DNA of 7,198 nt. Origin: Actinomycetes bacterium (GTDB lineage: Bacteria > Actinomycetota > Actinomycetes > Actinomycetales > Cellulomonadaceae). Position numbers and translations under genes: made by a program. Each line of letters begins with the position of its first letter. The stretch's first letter is position 1. The notes under the pieces are model-generated. The model had not been told where the DNA came from. It made no database searches and saw nothing but the letters and a program-made list of their open reading frames with translations. This document shows positions 1 to 5,475 of the stretch, piece by piece. The stretch is from positions 1-7,198 of the forward strand of contig JAEYNO010000504.1 in NCBI GenBank assembly GCA_023412515.1. The letters are read 5' to 3'.

Positions 1-110
1 GCGACGCGCTCGTCTGCGTGCGCGAGGCGACGAGCGCCGCGACGGCCGCGGGTGCGGCGGTCGTGCCGTTCCCCGGCATGGCCGAGCTCGCGACGGCGCC
101 CGTCGGCTGA
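1..110 (+). CDS. 3' end of an unrecognised protein-coding gene (partial)
   Basis: The reading frame from base 3 to the TGA at 108-110 is open for 35 codons, and essentially every third codon position is G or C, as expected of a real gene here. The visible C-terminus contains the stretch ATSAATAAGAAVVPFPGMAE and ends in TAPVG. The Ala-rich helix followed by AAGAAVVPFP weakly recalls the C-terminal part of HAD-type phosphatases, where a conserved helix precedes an A-A-G-x-x-V-V strand, but this is too short for an assignment and other Rossmann-like folds fit equally well. The gene converges on proS, and the two are separated by a strong hairpin. The 5' end lies outside the window. Confidence 0.55.
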   Translation, partial: DALVCVREATSAATAAGAAVVPFPGMAELATAPVG

Positions 111-150
111 CGGACCCTCCGGGCACGCCCGACGTACGCCCGGGACGACG

Positions 151-185
151 ACGAGGGGCACCCGCGCGACGCGGGCGCCCCTCGT
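151..185 (-). terminator. Convergent hairpin terminator downstream of proS (probably bidirectional)
   Basis: Bases 151-165 and 171-185 form a 15-base stem around the 5-base loop 166-170. The only imperfection is one position, which reads as a G-U wobble on the minus-strand transcript and as an A-C mismatch on the plus strand. The fold is therefore slightly better for proS, whose stop codon is 18 bases before it, than for the plus-strand gene ending at 110. No U-tract follows on either strand, which is common for actinobacterial hairpin terminators. Confidence 0.7.
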
Positions 186-203
186 GCGGTGACGGTGCCG
201 GGC

Positions 204-1997
204 TCAGCCCGCGAGCAGCTCGTCCACGAGCTCGGCGACCCGGTCGGCGGCGGTGCCGACCGGCACCTGCTCCGCCGTGCCGCCCGCGCGCGGGCGGACC
301 TCGACGACGCCGTCGGCCAGGCCACGCCCGACCACGACCACGAGCGGCACGCCGAGCAGCTCCGCGTCGGCGAACTTGACGCCCGGCGAGACCTTGGGGC
401 GGTCGTCGTAGAGCACCTCGACGCCGCGCGCGGCGAGCGTCTCGGCGAGCGACGACGCGGCCTCGAACACGGCCTCGTCCTTGCCGGTCGCGACGACGTG
501 CACGTGCGCGGGCGCGACGTCGGCCGGCCACGCGAGGCCGCGCTCGTCGTGGTTCGCCTCGGCGAGCGCCGCGAGCACGCGCGTGACGCCGATGCCGTAC
601 GACCCCATGGTGACGACCTGCGACTTGCCGTTCTGGTCGAGCACCGTGAGGCCGAGCGCCTCGGCGTACTTGCGCCCGAGCTGGAAGATGTGGCCGATCT
701 CGATGCCCCGCGCGAGCTCGAGCGGCCCCGAGCCGTCGGGGGCCGGGTCGCCCGCGCGCACCTCGGCGGCCTCGACGGTGCCGTCGGCCGTGAAGTCGCG
801 GCCGGCGACGAGGTCGAACACGTGCCGGCCGGCGGCGTCGGCACCGGTGATCCACCGCGTGCCGGGCACGACGCGCGGGTCGAGCAGGTACCGCACGGCC
901 GTGCGCTCGGCGCCCTCGGCGACGGGCACGTTCGGTCCGAGCGCGCGCGGGCCGATGTAGCCGCGGACGAGCTCGGGGTGCGCCGCGAAGTCGGCGTCCC
1001 CGGCGGGCTCGACCTCGGCGGGCGCGACGGCCGCCTCGAGGCGCTTGAGGTCGACCTCGCGGTCGCCGGGCAGGCCGACGACCAGCAGCTCGCGCTCGCC
1101 CGTGGGGTGCACGAGCGCCAGGACGACGTTCTTGAGCGTGTCGGCCGCCGTCCAGGCGCGGTCGGGGCGCGGGAAGCGCTCGTTCGCGAGCGCGACGAGC
1201 GAGTCGATCGTGGGGGTGTCCGGCGTGTCCTCGACGTGCGCGGCCGGCGCGTCGGACCAGTCGAGCGCGTCCGGGACGACGGTCGTCACGGCCTCGACGT
1301 TCGCGGCGTACCCGCCGGGCGAGCGCACGAACGTGTCCTCGCCGATGGCCGTCGGCGTGAGGAACTCCTCCGAGCGCGAGCCACCCATCGCGCCCGACGT
1401 GGCGGCGACGATGACGTACTCGAGCCCGAGCCGTTCGAAGATCCGCTGGTAGGCGCCCCGCTGCGCCTCGTAGGACGCGGCCAGGCCGGCGTCGTCGACG
1501 TCGAACGAGTACGCGTCCTTCATGACGAACTCGCGCCCGCGGATCAGGCCCGCACGCGGCCGGGCCTCGTCGCGGTACTTCGTCTGGATCTGGTAGAGCG
1601 CGAGCGGCAGGTCCTTGTACGACGAGTACAGGTCCTTGACCAGGAGCGTGAACATCTCCTCGTGCGTCGGCGCGAGCAGGTAGTCGCCGCCCTTGCGGTC
1701 CTTGAGCCGGAAGATGTTCGGTCCGTACTCGTCCCACCGCCCGGTGGCCTCGTACGGCTCCTTGGGCAGCAGCGCCGGGAAGTGCACCTCCTGCGCGCCG
1801 ATCGCCGCCATCTCCTCGCGAACGACCTGCTCGACCTTCGCGAGCACGCGCAGGCCGAGCGGGAGCCAGGTGTAGATGCCGGGGGCGGCGCGGCGGATGT
1901 ACCCCGCGCGCACGAGCAGCTTGTGGCTGGCCACCTCGGCGTCGGCGGGGTCCTCACGCAGCGTGCGGACGAACAGCGTGGACATGCGCAGGAGCAT
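204..1997 (-). CDS. proS: Prolyl-tRNA synthetase, bacterial type with editing insertion
   Basis: This 597-residue class II aminoacyl-tRNA synthetase activates proline with ATP and charges tRNA-Pro in the cytoplasm. The N-terminus runs through VRTLREDPADAE, typical of bacterial ProS. Class II motif 1 lies around residues 36-63 (PGIYTWLPLG). Motif 2 lies around 139-166 (TKYRDEARPRAGLIRGREF then VMKDAYSFD). The GAMGGSRSEEF loop is at about 202-212, and motif 3 is at 464-480 (MGSYGIGVTRVLAAL). Residues of roughly 225-405 between motifs 2 and 3 are the inserted editing domain that hydrolyses mischarged Ala-tRNA-Pro; it includes DTLKNVVLAL at 286-295. An anticodon-binding HGTP domain occupies about 495-595. 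The length is slightly above the usual 570-590. I chose the ATG at 1997 because TAGGCT lies 7 bases upstream, fitting a leaderless transcript; the ATG four codons in (1985) has no better signal. The gene is divergent from the glycosylase gene. In relatives it lies downstream of the rseP-ispG-GNAT block, as here, but the glycosylase gene is interposed. Confidence 0.97.
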   Translation of the reverse strand: MLLRMSTLFVRTLREDPADAEVASHKLLVRAGYIRRAAPGIYTWLPLGLRVLAKVEQVVREEMAAIGAQEVHFPALLPKEPYEATGRWDEYGPNIFRLKDRKGGDYLLAPTHEEMFTLLVKDLYSSYKDLPLALYQIQTKYRDEARPRAGLIRGREFVMKDAYSFDVDDAGLAASYEAQRGAYQRIFERLGLEYVIVAATSGAMGGSRSEEFLTPTAIGEDTFVRSPGGYAANVEAVTTVVPDALDWSDAPAAHVEDTPDTPTIDSLVALANERFPRPDRAWTAADTLKNVVLALVHPTGERELLVVGLPGDREVDLKRLEAAVAPAEVEPAGDADFAAHPELVRGYIGPRALGPNVPVAEGAERTAVRYLLDPRVVPGTRWITGADAAGRHVFDLVAGRDFTADGTVEAAEVRAGDPAPDGSGPLELARGIEIGHIFQLGRKYAEALGLTVLDQNGKSQVVTMGSYGIGVTRVLAALAEANHDERGLAWPADVAPAHVHVVATGKDEAVFEAASSLAETLAARGVEVLYDDRPKVSPGVKFADAELLGVPLVVVVGRGLADGVVEVRPRAGGTAEQVPVGTAADRVAELVDELLAG

Positions 1998-2004
1998 GCC
2001 CAGG

Positions 2005-2010
2005 AGCCTA
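2005..2010 (-). promoter_or_regulatory. Candidate -10 element for leaderless proS transcript
   Basis: On the minus strand TAGGCT (a TANNNT match) ends 7 bases before the proS ATG at 1997. This spacing puts transcription start at or next to the start codon, the usual leaderless arrangement in actinobacteria, and no Shine-Dalgarno sequence precedes this ATG. No convincing -35 element is visible at the usual distance. Confidence 0.5.
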
Positions 2011-2097
2011 GTGCGCCGGGCCGCCGCCGCCGCACGCGCACGTCCCCGCGGTCGCTCTCCCCCGGCGGCACCCTGTCCGTCGCGGCCCCGCGGGTGC

Positions 2098-2102
2098 GAG
2101 GA
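2098..2102 (+). promoter_or_regulatory. Ribosome binding site fixing the glycosylase start
   Basis: GAGGA lies 7 bases before the GTG at 2110. It supports that GTG over longer upstream in-frame starts, which overlap proS. An ATG at 2102-2104 is out of frame with the gene. Confidence 0.7.
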
Positions 2103-2109
2103 TGCCCGG

Positions 2110-3000
2110 GTGCCGGAGCTGCCCGAGGTGGAGGCGCTCGCGCAGTACCTGCGCGGGCGCACGGTGGGACGCGTCGTGACGCGCGTCGAGGTCGCCGCGA
2201 TCAGCGCGCTCAAGACGTTCCGGCCCGCGCCGACGGCGCTCCGCGACGGCACCGTGACGGGGGTGCGACGCCACGGCAAGTGGCTCGACCTCGCGGTGGC
2301 CACGCCCGCGGACGGCGAGCTGCACCTCGTGTGGCACCTGGCACGCGCGGGCTGGCTGCGCTGGTACGACGCGCTGCCCGAGCGTCCCGCGCGCCCGGGG
2401 AAGTCGCCGATCGCGCTGCGCGTCGGGTTCGACGAGGGCGCGGGCTTCGACCTCACGGAGGCCGGGACGCGCAAGCGGCTGGCGGTGCACGTCGTCGCCG
2501 ACCCCACCGACGTCCCGCCCGTCGCGTCGCTGGGGGTCGAGCCGTTGTCGGACGAGTTCACCCCCGAGCGCCTCGGGACGCTGCTCGCCGCCCGCAACCA
2601 GCAGATCAAGGGTCTGCTGCGCGACCAGGGCACGATCGCGGGCATCGGCAACGCGTACTCCGACGAGATCCTGCTCGTCGCCCGCACGAGCCCGTTCGCG
2701 CCGACACGCTCGTACGACGCGGCGCGCACCGCGACGCTGCACGCCGCGATCCGCGCCGTCCTCGCCGAGGCGGTCGAGACCGCGTCCGGGCGCCCCGCGG
2801 CCGAGCTCAAGGACGCCAAGCGCCGCGGCATGCGCGTGCACGGACGCACGGGCGAGCCGTGCCCGGGGTGGGACGGGACGCCGTGCGGCGACACCGTGCA
2901 CGAGGTGTCGTTCGCGGACTCCTCGCTGCAGTACTGCCCCACGTGCCAGACCGGTGGGAAGCCGTTGGCGGACCGGCGCATGTCGCGCCTGCTGCGCTGA
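2110..3000 (+). CDS. Fpg/Nei-family DNA glycosylase (AP lyase), atypical actinobacterial type
   Basis: This 296-residue protein should excise oxidised bases and nick the abasic site in base excision repair. The start is GTG, giving mature Pro-Glu-Leu-Pro-Glu-Val. Pro2 is the Schiff-base nucleophile of the family and Glu3 its catalytic acid, so the start must be here. Lys57 (HGKWL, 55-59) matches the conserved N-terminal-domain lysine. The helix-two-turn-helix region (about 150-215) contains LLRDQGTIAGIGNAYSDEI, the family signature with the conserved Asn at 181. A C-terminal zinc finger uses Cys251, Cys259, Cys276 and Cys279. Oddities: the HLGM methionine of canonical MutM is replaced (HLARAG, 76-81), the DPRRFG loop reads TEAGTRKRLA (116-125), the first cysteine pair is spaced C-x7-C instead of C-x2-C, the finger Arg is missing, and a 17-residue tail with KPLADRR follows. 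It is therefore not canonical MutM; Fpg-like and Nei-like substrate preferences are both possible. It is divergent from proS and convergent with the GNAT gene. Confidence 0.92.
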   Translation: MPELPEVEALAQYLRGRTVGRVVTRVEVAAISALKTFRPAPTALRDGTVTGVRRHGKWLDLAVATPADGELHLVWHLARAGWLRWYDALPERPARPGKSPIALRVGFDEGAGFDLTEAGTRKRLAVHVVADPTDVPPVASLGVEPLSDEFTPERLGTLLAARNQQIKGLLRDQGTIAGIGNAYSDEILLVARTSPFAPTRSYDAARTATLHAAIRAVLAEAVETASGRPAAELKDAKRRGMRVHGRTGEPCPGWDGTPCGDTVHEVSFADSSLQYCPTCQTGGKPLADRRMSRLLR

Positions 3001-3024
3001 CCGCGCAGCCGCCGGCCCCCCTCC

Positions 3025-3044
3025 GCCGTCCGCGTCCGGACGGC
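3025..3044 (+). terminator. Candidate hairpin terminator after the glycosylase gene
   Basis: GCCGTCCG (3025-3032) and CGGACGGC (3037-3044) pair perfectly around a 4-base loop, starting 25 bases after the glycosylase stop codon. There is no U-tract. A second, weaker 6-bp stem follows at 3080-3096. Confidence 0.4.
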
Positions 3045-3071
3045 CGAACCGCCACGGCGTCGTCCGTCGCC

Positions 3072-3236
3072 GTGCTCGCCGGTGCGCTCAGCACCGCGCT
3101 GCTGCGCTGGTGGCAGCTACGGCCGGTCACGCCCGACCCCGGCGTCGTCCTGCTGACGCCGCTGCGGACCCCCGAGGGTGCGCCCGGTGCGGCCGGCCGC
3201 AACGGCACGAAGCGTCAGAACAGCACGGTCGCGTAG
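3072..3236 (+). CDS. Doubtful small ORF downstream of the glycosylase gene
   Basis: From a GTG at 3072 this frame stays open for 54 codons, and its third positions are strongly G/C while second positions are less so, the profile of real genes here. The product would begin with a hydrophobic segment (LAGALSTALLRWWQL) and continue with a Pro-rich part (RPVTPDPGVVLLTPL). There is no ribosome binding site. The last 22 bases overlap the 3' end of the opposing GNAT gene, and I recognise no family. It may be a small membrane-associated protein, a gene remnant or chance. Confidence 0.15.
   Translation: MLAGALSTALLRWWQLRPVTPDPGVVLLTPLRTPEGAPGAAGRNGTKRQNSTVA
3188..3201 (-). terminator. Perfect 14-bp palindrome after the GNAT gene, possible terminator
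   Basis: TGCGGCCGGCCGCA is self-complementary and begins 13 bases past the GNAT stop codon. In RNA it would fold as a 5-bp stem with a 4-base loop. There is no U-tract. It may instead be a protein-binding site or simply a GC-rich palindrome. Confidence 0.3.
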
Positions 3237-4114
3237 GCCCCGACCTCGCGGAACCCCACGGCCTCGTAGGCGCGCACGGCACGCGTGTTGTAGCCGTTGA
3301 CGTACAGCGACACGACGGGCGCGACGTCGGCCCGCGTGGCCTCGACGACCGCCGCCATGCCGCCCTCCGAGAGGCGCTCGCCGCGCCGCTCGGGCTCCAC
3401 CCAGACGCCCTGCACCTGCGCCACGCCCAGCGCGACCGCCGGCACCTCGGCCTTGAACACGACCCGCGGCCGGCGCCACGTCCCGCGGTCGACGAGCACG
3501 AACGAGCGCCCCTCCTCGACGAGCCGCCGCACGCGCACCTCGTACGGGCCGCCGGGGCCGCTGGCCGGCGAGTAGCCGACCTCCTCGGTGAACATCCGCA
3601 CGCACGCCGGCAGCACGAGGTCGTACTCGTCGGGCCGGGAGCGGCGGACCCGCGGGTCCGGGGCGACGCGCGGGGCGGCGTCGAGGACCATCGACGGCTG
3701 GTGGGCCCGCACCTCGCGCTCGGCCGGCCACGCTCCCCGCAACCGGGACCAGAGCCCCAGCACGGGCTCGGCGGCCCCCACGATCGACGAGCAGCGTCGA
3801 CCTCGTGCGGCGCCCAGGTCCGCGAACGCCGTCAGCGCGCGCGACACGACGTCGGGGTCGGAGGTGCCGACGACCGGCACGAGGTTCGCACCGACCCAGC
3901 AGACGGCGTGCAGCTCACCGTCCTCGGCGTACCCCCACAGCTCGCCGCCGGCGCGGCGCACCCCCTGCTCCGCGGCCTGCAGGAGCCTGCTCGAGGCGAG
4001 CACCGACGCGACCGGGTCGACGGCGCAGACGGCGAGAGCGGCGGGCACGTCGGCGTCCGCGAGCACGACCGCACCGGTCCGCCCGCCGAGCGCCGTCGCA
4101 CGCGGAGCCACCAT
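3215..4114 (-). CDS. GNAT-family N-acetyltransferase with DUF4081-like N-terminal half (Rv2867c-like)
   Basis: The product is a 299-residue cytoplasmic acetyltransferase, substrate unknown. The C-terminal half (about 155-299) is a GNAT fold. The acetyl-CoA-binding strand-loop-helix is VQGVWVEPERRGERLSEGG (234-252), although the usual R-x-x-G-x-G/A is degraded to RRGERLSEG. The C-terminal motif SLYVNGYNTRAVRAYEAVGF (269-288) is classic for the family (N-x-x-N-T-x-A-x-x-x-Y-x-x-x-G-F). The N-terminal half (about 10-130) resembles the DUF4081 region that accompanies GNAT domains next to ispG in actinobacteria, as in Mycobacterium Rv2867c; position beside ispG supports this. I chose the ATG at 4114. 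A start at 4177 would add 21 residues using rarer codons (TGT, AAT), and a -10-like CACAAT lies 6 bases before 4114. Neither start has a good ribosome binding site. It lies 82 bases downstream of ispG. Confidence 0.88.
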   Translation of the reverse strand: MVAPRATALGGRTGAVVLADADVPAALAVCAVDPVASVLASSRLLQAAEQGVRRAGGELWGYAEDGELHAVCWVGANLVPVVGTSDPDVVSRALTAFADLGAARGRRCSSIVGAAEPVLGLWSRLRGAWPAEREVRAHQPSMVLDAAPRVAPDPRVRRSRPDEYDLVLPACVRMFTEEVGYSPASGPGGPYEVRVRRLVEEGRSFVLVDRGTWRRPRVVFKAEVPAVALGVAQVQGVWVEPERRGERLSEGGMAAVVEATRADVAPVVSLYVNGYNTRAVRAYEAVGFREVGAYATVLF

Positions 4115-4120
4115 GCCCTG

Positions 4121-4126
4121 ATTGTG
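4121..4126 (-). promoter_or_regulatory. Candidate -10 element of the GNAT gene
   Basis: On the minus strand CACAAT ends 6 bases before the ATG at 4114, a leaderless spacing. It matches only the A2 and T6 core of the -10 consensus and stands out mainly as an A/T-rich patch in very GC-rich surroundings. No clear -35 is seen. Confidence 0.3.
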
Positions 4127-4138
4127 CACCACGTCACA
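4123..4138. promoter_or_regulatory. CRP/GlxR-like operator half-site pair
   Basis: TGTGC-N6-TCACA matches the CRP/GlxR family consensus TGTGA-N6-TCACA at 9 of 10 fixed bases. It lies between the ispG stop and the preferred GNAT start and overlaps the candidate -10 of the GNAT gene, a position expected for repression. No binding protein is encoded in the window. Confidence 0.35.
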
Positions 4139-4196
4139 CGTCGGCGCGGCGTCCGGCCCGCCGTCGCCGACGGTCATGCCGACGCCCCGCGGGCCG

Positions 4197-5357
4197 TCAC
4201 CCGACGGTGACGACGGGCGATCCGTCGCCCGACTCCACCGGGTCCATCGTCTCGGCGAGGCGCATGGCCTCCTCGATCAGCGTCTCGACGATCATCGCCT
4301 CGGGCACGGTCTTGATGACCTCGCCCTTGACGAAGATCTGCCCCTTGCCGTTGCCCGACGCCACGCCGAGGTCGGCCTCGCGCGCCTCGCCGGGCCCGTT
4401 GACGACGCAGCCCATGACGGCCACGCGCAGCGGCACCTCCATGCCCTCGAGCCCCGCCGTGACCTTCTCGGCGAGGGTGTAGACGTCGACCTGCGCGCGA
4501 CCGCACGACGGGCAGGACACGATCTCCAGCTTGCGCGGGCGCAGGTTGAGCGACTGCAGGATCTGGATGCCGACCTTGACCTCCTCGACCGGAGGCGCGG
4601 ACAGCGACACGCGGATGGTGTCCCCGATGCCCTTGCTCAGCAGCGCTCCGAAGGCCGTCGCCGACTTGATCGTGCCCTGGAACGCGGGGCCGGCCTCGGT
4701 GACGCCGAGGTGCAGGGGCCAGTCGCCGCGCTCGGCGAGCAGCTCGTAGGCGCGGACCATGACCACCGGGTCGTTGTGCTTGACGCTGATCTTGAAGTCG
4801 CGGAACCCGTGCTCCTCGAACAGCGACGCCTCCCACACGGCCGACTCGACGAGCGCCTCGGGCGTCGCCTTGCCGTACTTCGCGAGCAGGCGGGGGTCGA
4901 GCGAACCGGCGTTGACGCCGATGCGGATCGAGACGCCCGCGTCGGTGGCCGCCTGGGCGATCTCCTTGACCTGGTCGTCGAACTTCCGGATGTTGCCCGG
5001 GTTGACGCGCACCGCGGCGCATCCCGCGTCGATCGCCGCGAACACGTACTTCGGCTGGAAGTGGATGTCCGCGATGACGGGGATCTGGGACTTGCGCGCG
5101 ATCGCCGGCAGGGCCTCCGCGTCGTCCTGGCTCGGCACCGCGACGCGCACGATGTCGCACCCCGCGGCCGTGAGCTCCGCGATCTGCTGGAGCGTCCGGT
5201 TGACGTCGGTCGTCGGGGTCGTCGTCATCGACTGGACCGAGACGGGGGCGTCGCCGCCGACCTCGACCTTGCCGACGCGGATCTTGCGGGACGCGCGCCG
5301 CGGGGCCAGCACGGGAGCTGGCGCCTGCGGCATGCCGAGGCTGATCGGTGTGCTCAC
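4197..5357 (-). CDS. ispG: 4-hydroxy-3-methylbut-2-en-1-yl diphosphate synthase (flavodoxin type)
   Basis: IspG (GcpE) is the penultimate enzyme of the MEP isoprenoid pathway. It reductively converts MEcPP to HMBPP in the cytoplasm with a [4Fe-4S] cluster. The 386 residues fit the family. The TIM-barrel half (about 28-285) contains VQSMTTTPTTDV (41-52), VPVI-type strand QIPVIADIHF (91-100), RVNPGNI (117-123) and VNAGSLD (148-154). The C-terminal cluster domain carries Cys282 and Cys285 (SCPSCGR), Cys317 and Glu324 (MGCVVNGPGEA). These correspond in spacing to the four E. coli ligands Cys270, Cys273, Cys305 and Glu312. The GTG start at 5357 precedes the conserved region by the usual short variable leader; the upstream in-frame extension to 5423 has no family character. 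There is no clear ribosome binding site, but GATGAT lies 6 bases upstream. The gene is downstream of rseP by 118 bases and upstream of the GNAT gene, the conserved actinobacterial order. Confidence 0.98.
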   Translation of the reverse strand: MSTPISLGMPQAPAPVLAPRRASRKIRVGKVEVGGDAPVSVQSMTTTPTTDVNRTLQQIAELTAAGCDIVRVAVPSQDDAEALPAIARKSQIPVIADIHFQPKYVFAAIDAGCAAVRVNPGNIRKFDDQVKEIAQAATDAGVSIRIGVNAGSLDPRLLAKYGKATPEALVESAVWEASLFEEHGFRDFKISVKHNDPVVMVRAYELLAERGDWPLHLGVTEAGPAFQGTIKSATAFGALLSKGIGDTIRVSLSAPPVEEVKVGIQILQSLNLRPRKLEIVSCPSCGRAQVDVYTLAEKVTAGLEGMEVPLRVAVMGCVVNGPGEAREADLGVASGNGKGQIFVKGEVIKTVPEAMIVETLIEEAMRLAETMDPVESGDGSPVVTVG

Positions 5358-5363
5358 GTGTCC

Positions 5364-5369
5364 ATCATC
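5364..5369 (-). promoter_or_regulatory. Candidate extended -10 element for ispG
   Basis: On the minus strand TGG-GATGAT ends 6 bases before the ispG GTG at 5357: a NANNNT hexamer preceded by a TG dinucleotide, as in extended -10 promoters. It would give a leaderless ispG transcript, which fits the lack of a good Shine-Dalgarno sequence. A -35 element is not apparent. Confidence 0.35.
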
Positions 5370-5475
5370 CCATTCTCCGGGCGTGGCGGCGCTGTCGTGG
5401 ACGCTGTGCGCCCGCACGTGCACGGAGCCGACACCGGACGTCCACCTGGCCCCCGGTGCGTGGCGCGGGACCGGT

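Larger units (their letters stand above)
3001..3214. other. Intergenic spacer between convergent glycosylase and GNAT genes
   Basis: This spacer lies between the two convergent stop codons. It holds an 8-bp hairpin (3025-3044), a 6-bp hairpin (3080-3096), a 14-bp perfect palindrome (3188-3201) and a stretch from about 3072 with codon-like periodicity that I could not assign to a gene. No RNA gene or mobile-element signature was recognised. Confidence 0.6.

Noticed and set aside
2021..2032. CCG trinucleotide run between proS and the glycosylase gene
   Set aside because: Four units in very GC-rich DNA is not a notable repeat and has no visible function.
2008..2901. A 297-codon minus-strand frame antisense to the glycosylase gene
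   Set aside because: It is a mirror of a strongly supported gene with all catalytic residues, and its product is low-complexity.
1998..2981. Upstream extension of the proS frame antisense to the glycosylase gene
   Set aside because: The added residues have no ProS homology, and the family N-terminus begins at the ATG at 1997 with a -10-like element just before it.
189..3236. A 1015-codon open frame on the plus strand running antisense to proS and on through the glycosylase gene
   Set aside because: Its product is an Arg/Ala/Asp/Val-rich low-complexity sequence with no family resemblance. It is a by-product of extreme third-position G/C bias on the other strand and in the neighbouring frame.
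4115..4177. A longer GNAT protein starting at the ATG at 4177
   Set aside because: The extra 21 residues include codons ending in T that are rare in the neighbours, cover the CRP-like site and -10-like hexamer, and add no family feature. This is a preference and not certain.
5397..5445. GTGGACG and CGTCCAC as a possible 7-bp stem upstream of ispG
   Set aside because: The loop would be 35 bases long, and short complementary words are common in DNA of this composition. Its right arm is also part of the GGACGTCC motif already noted.
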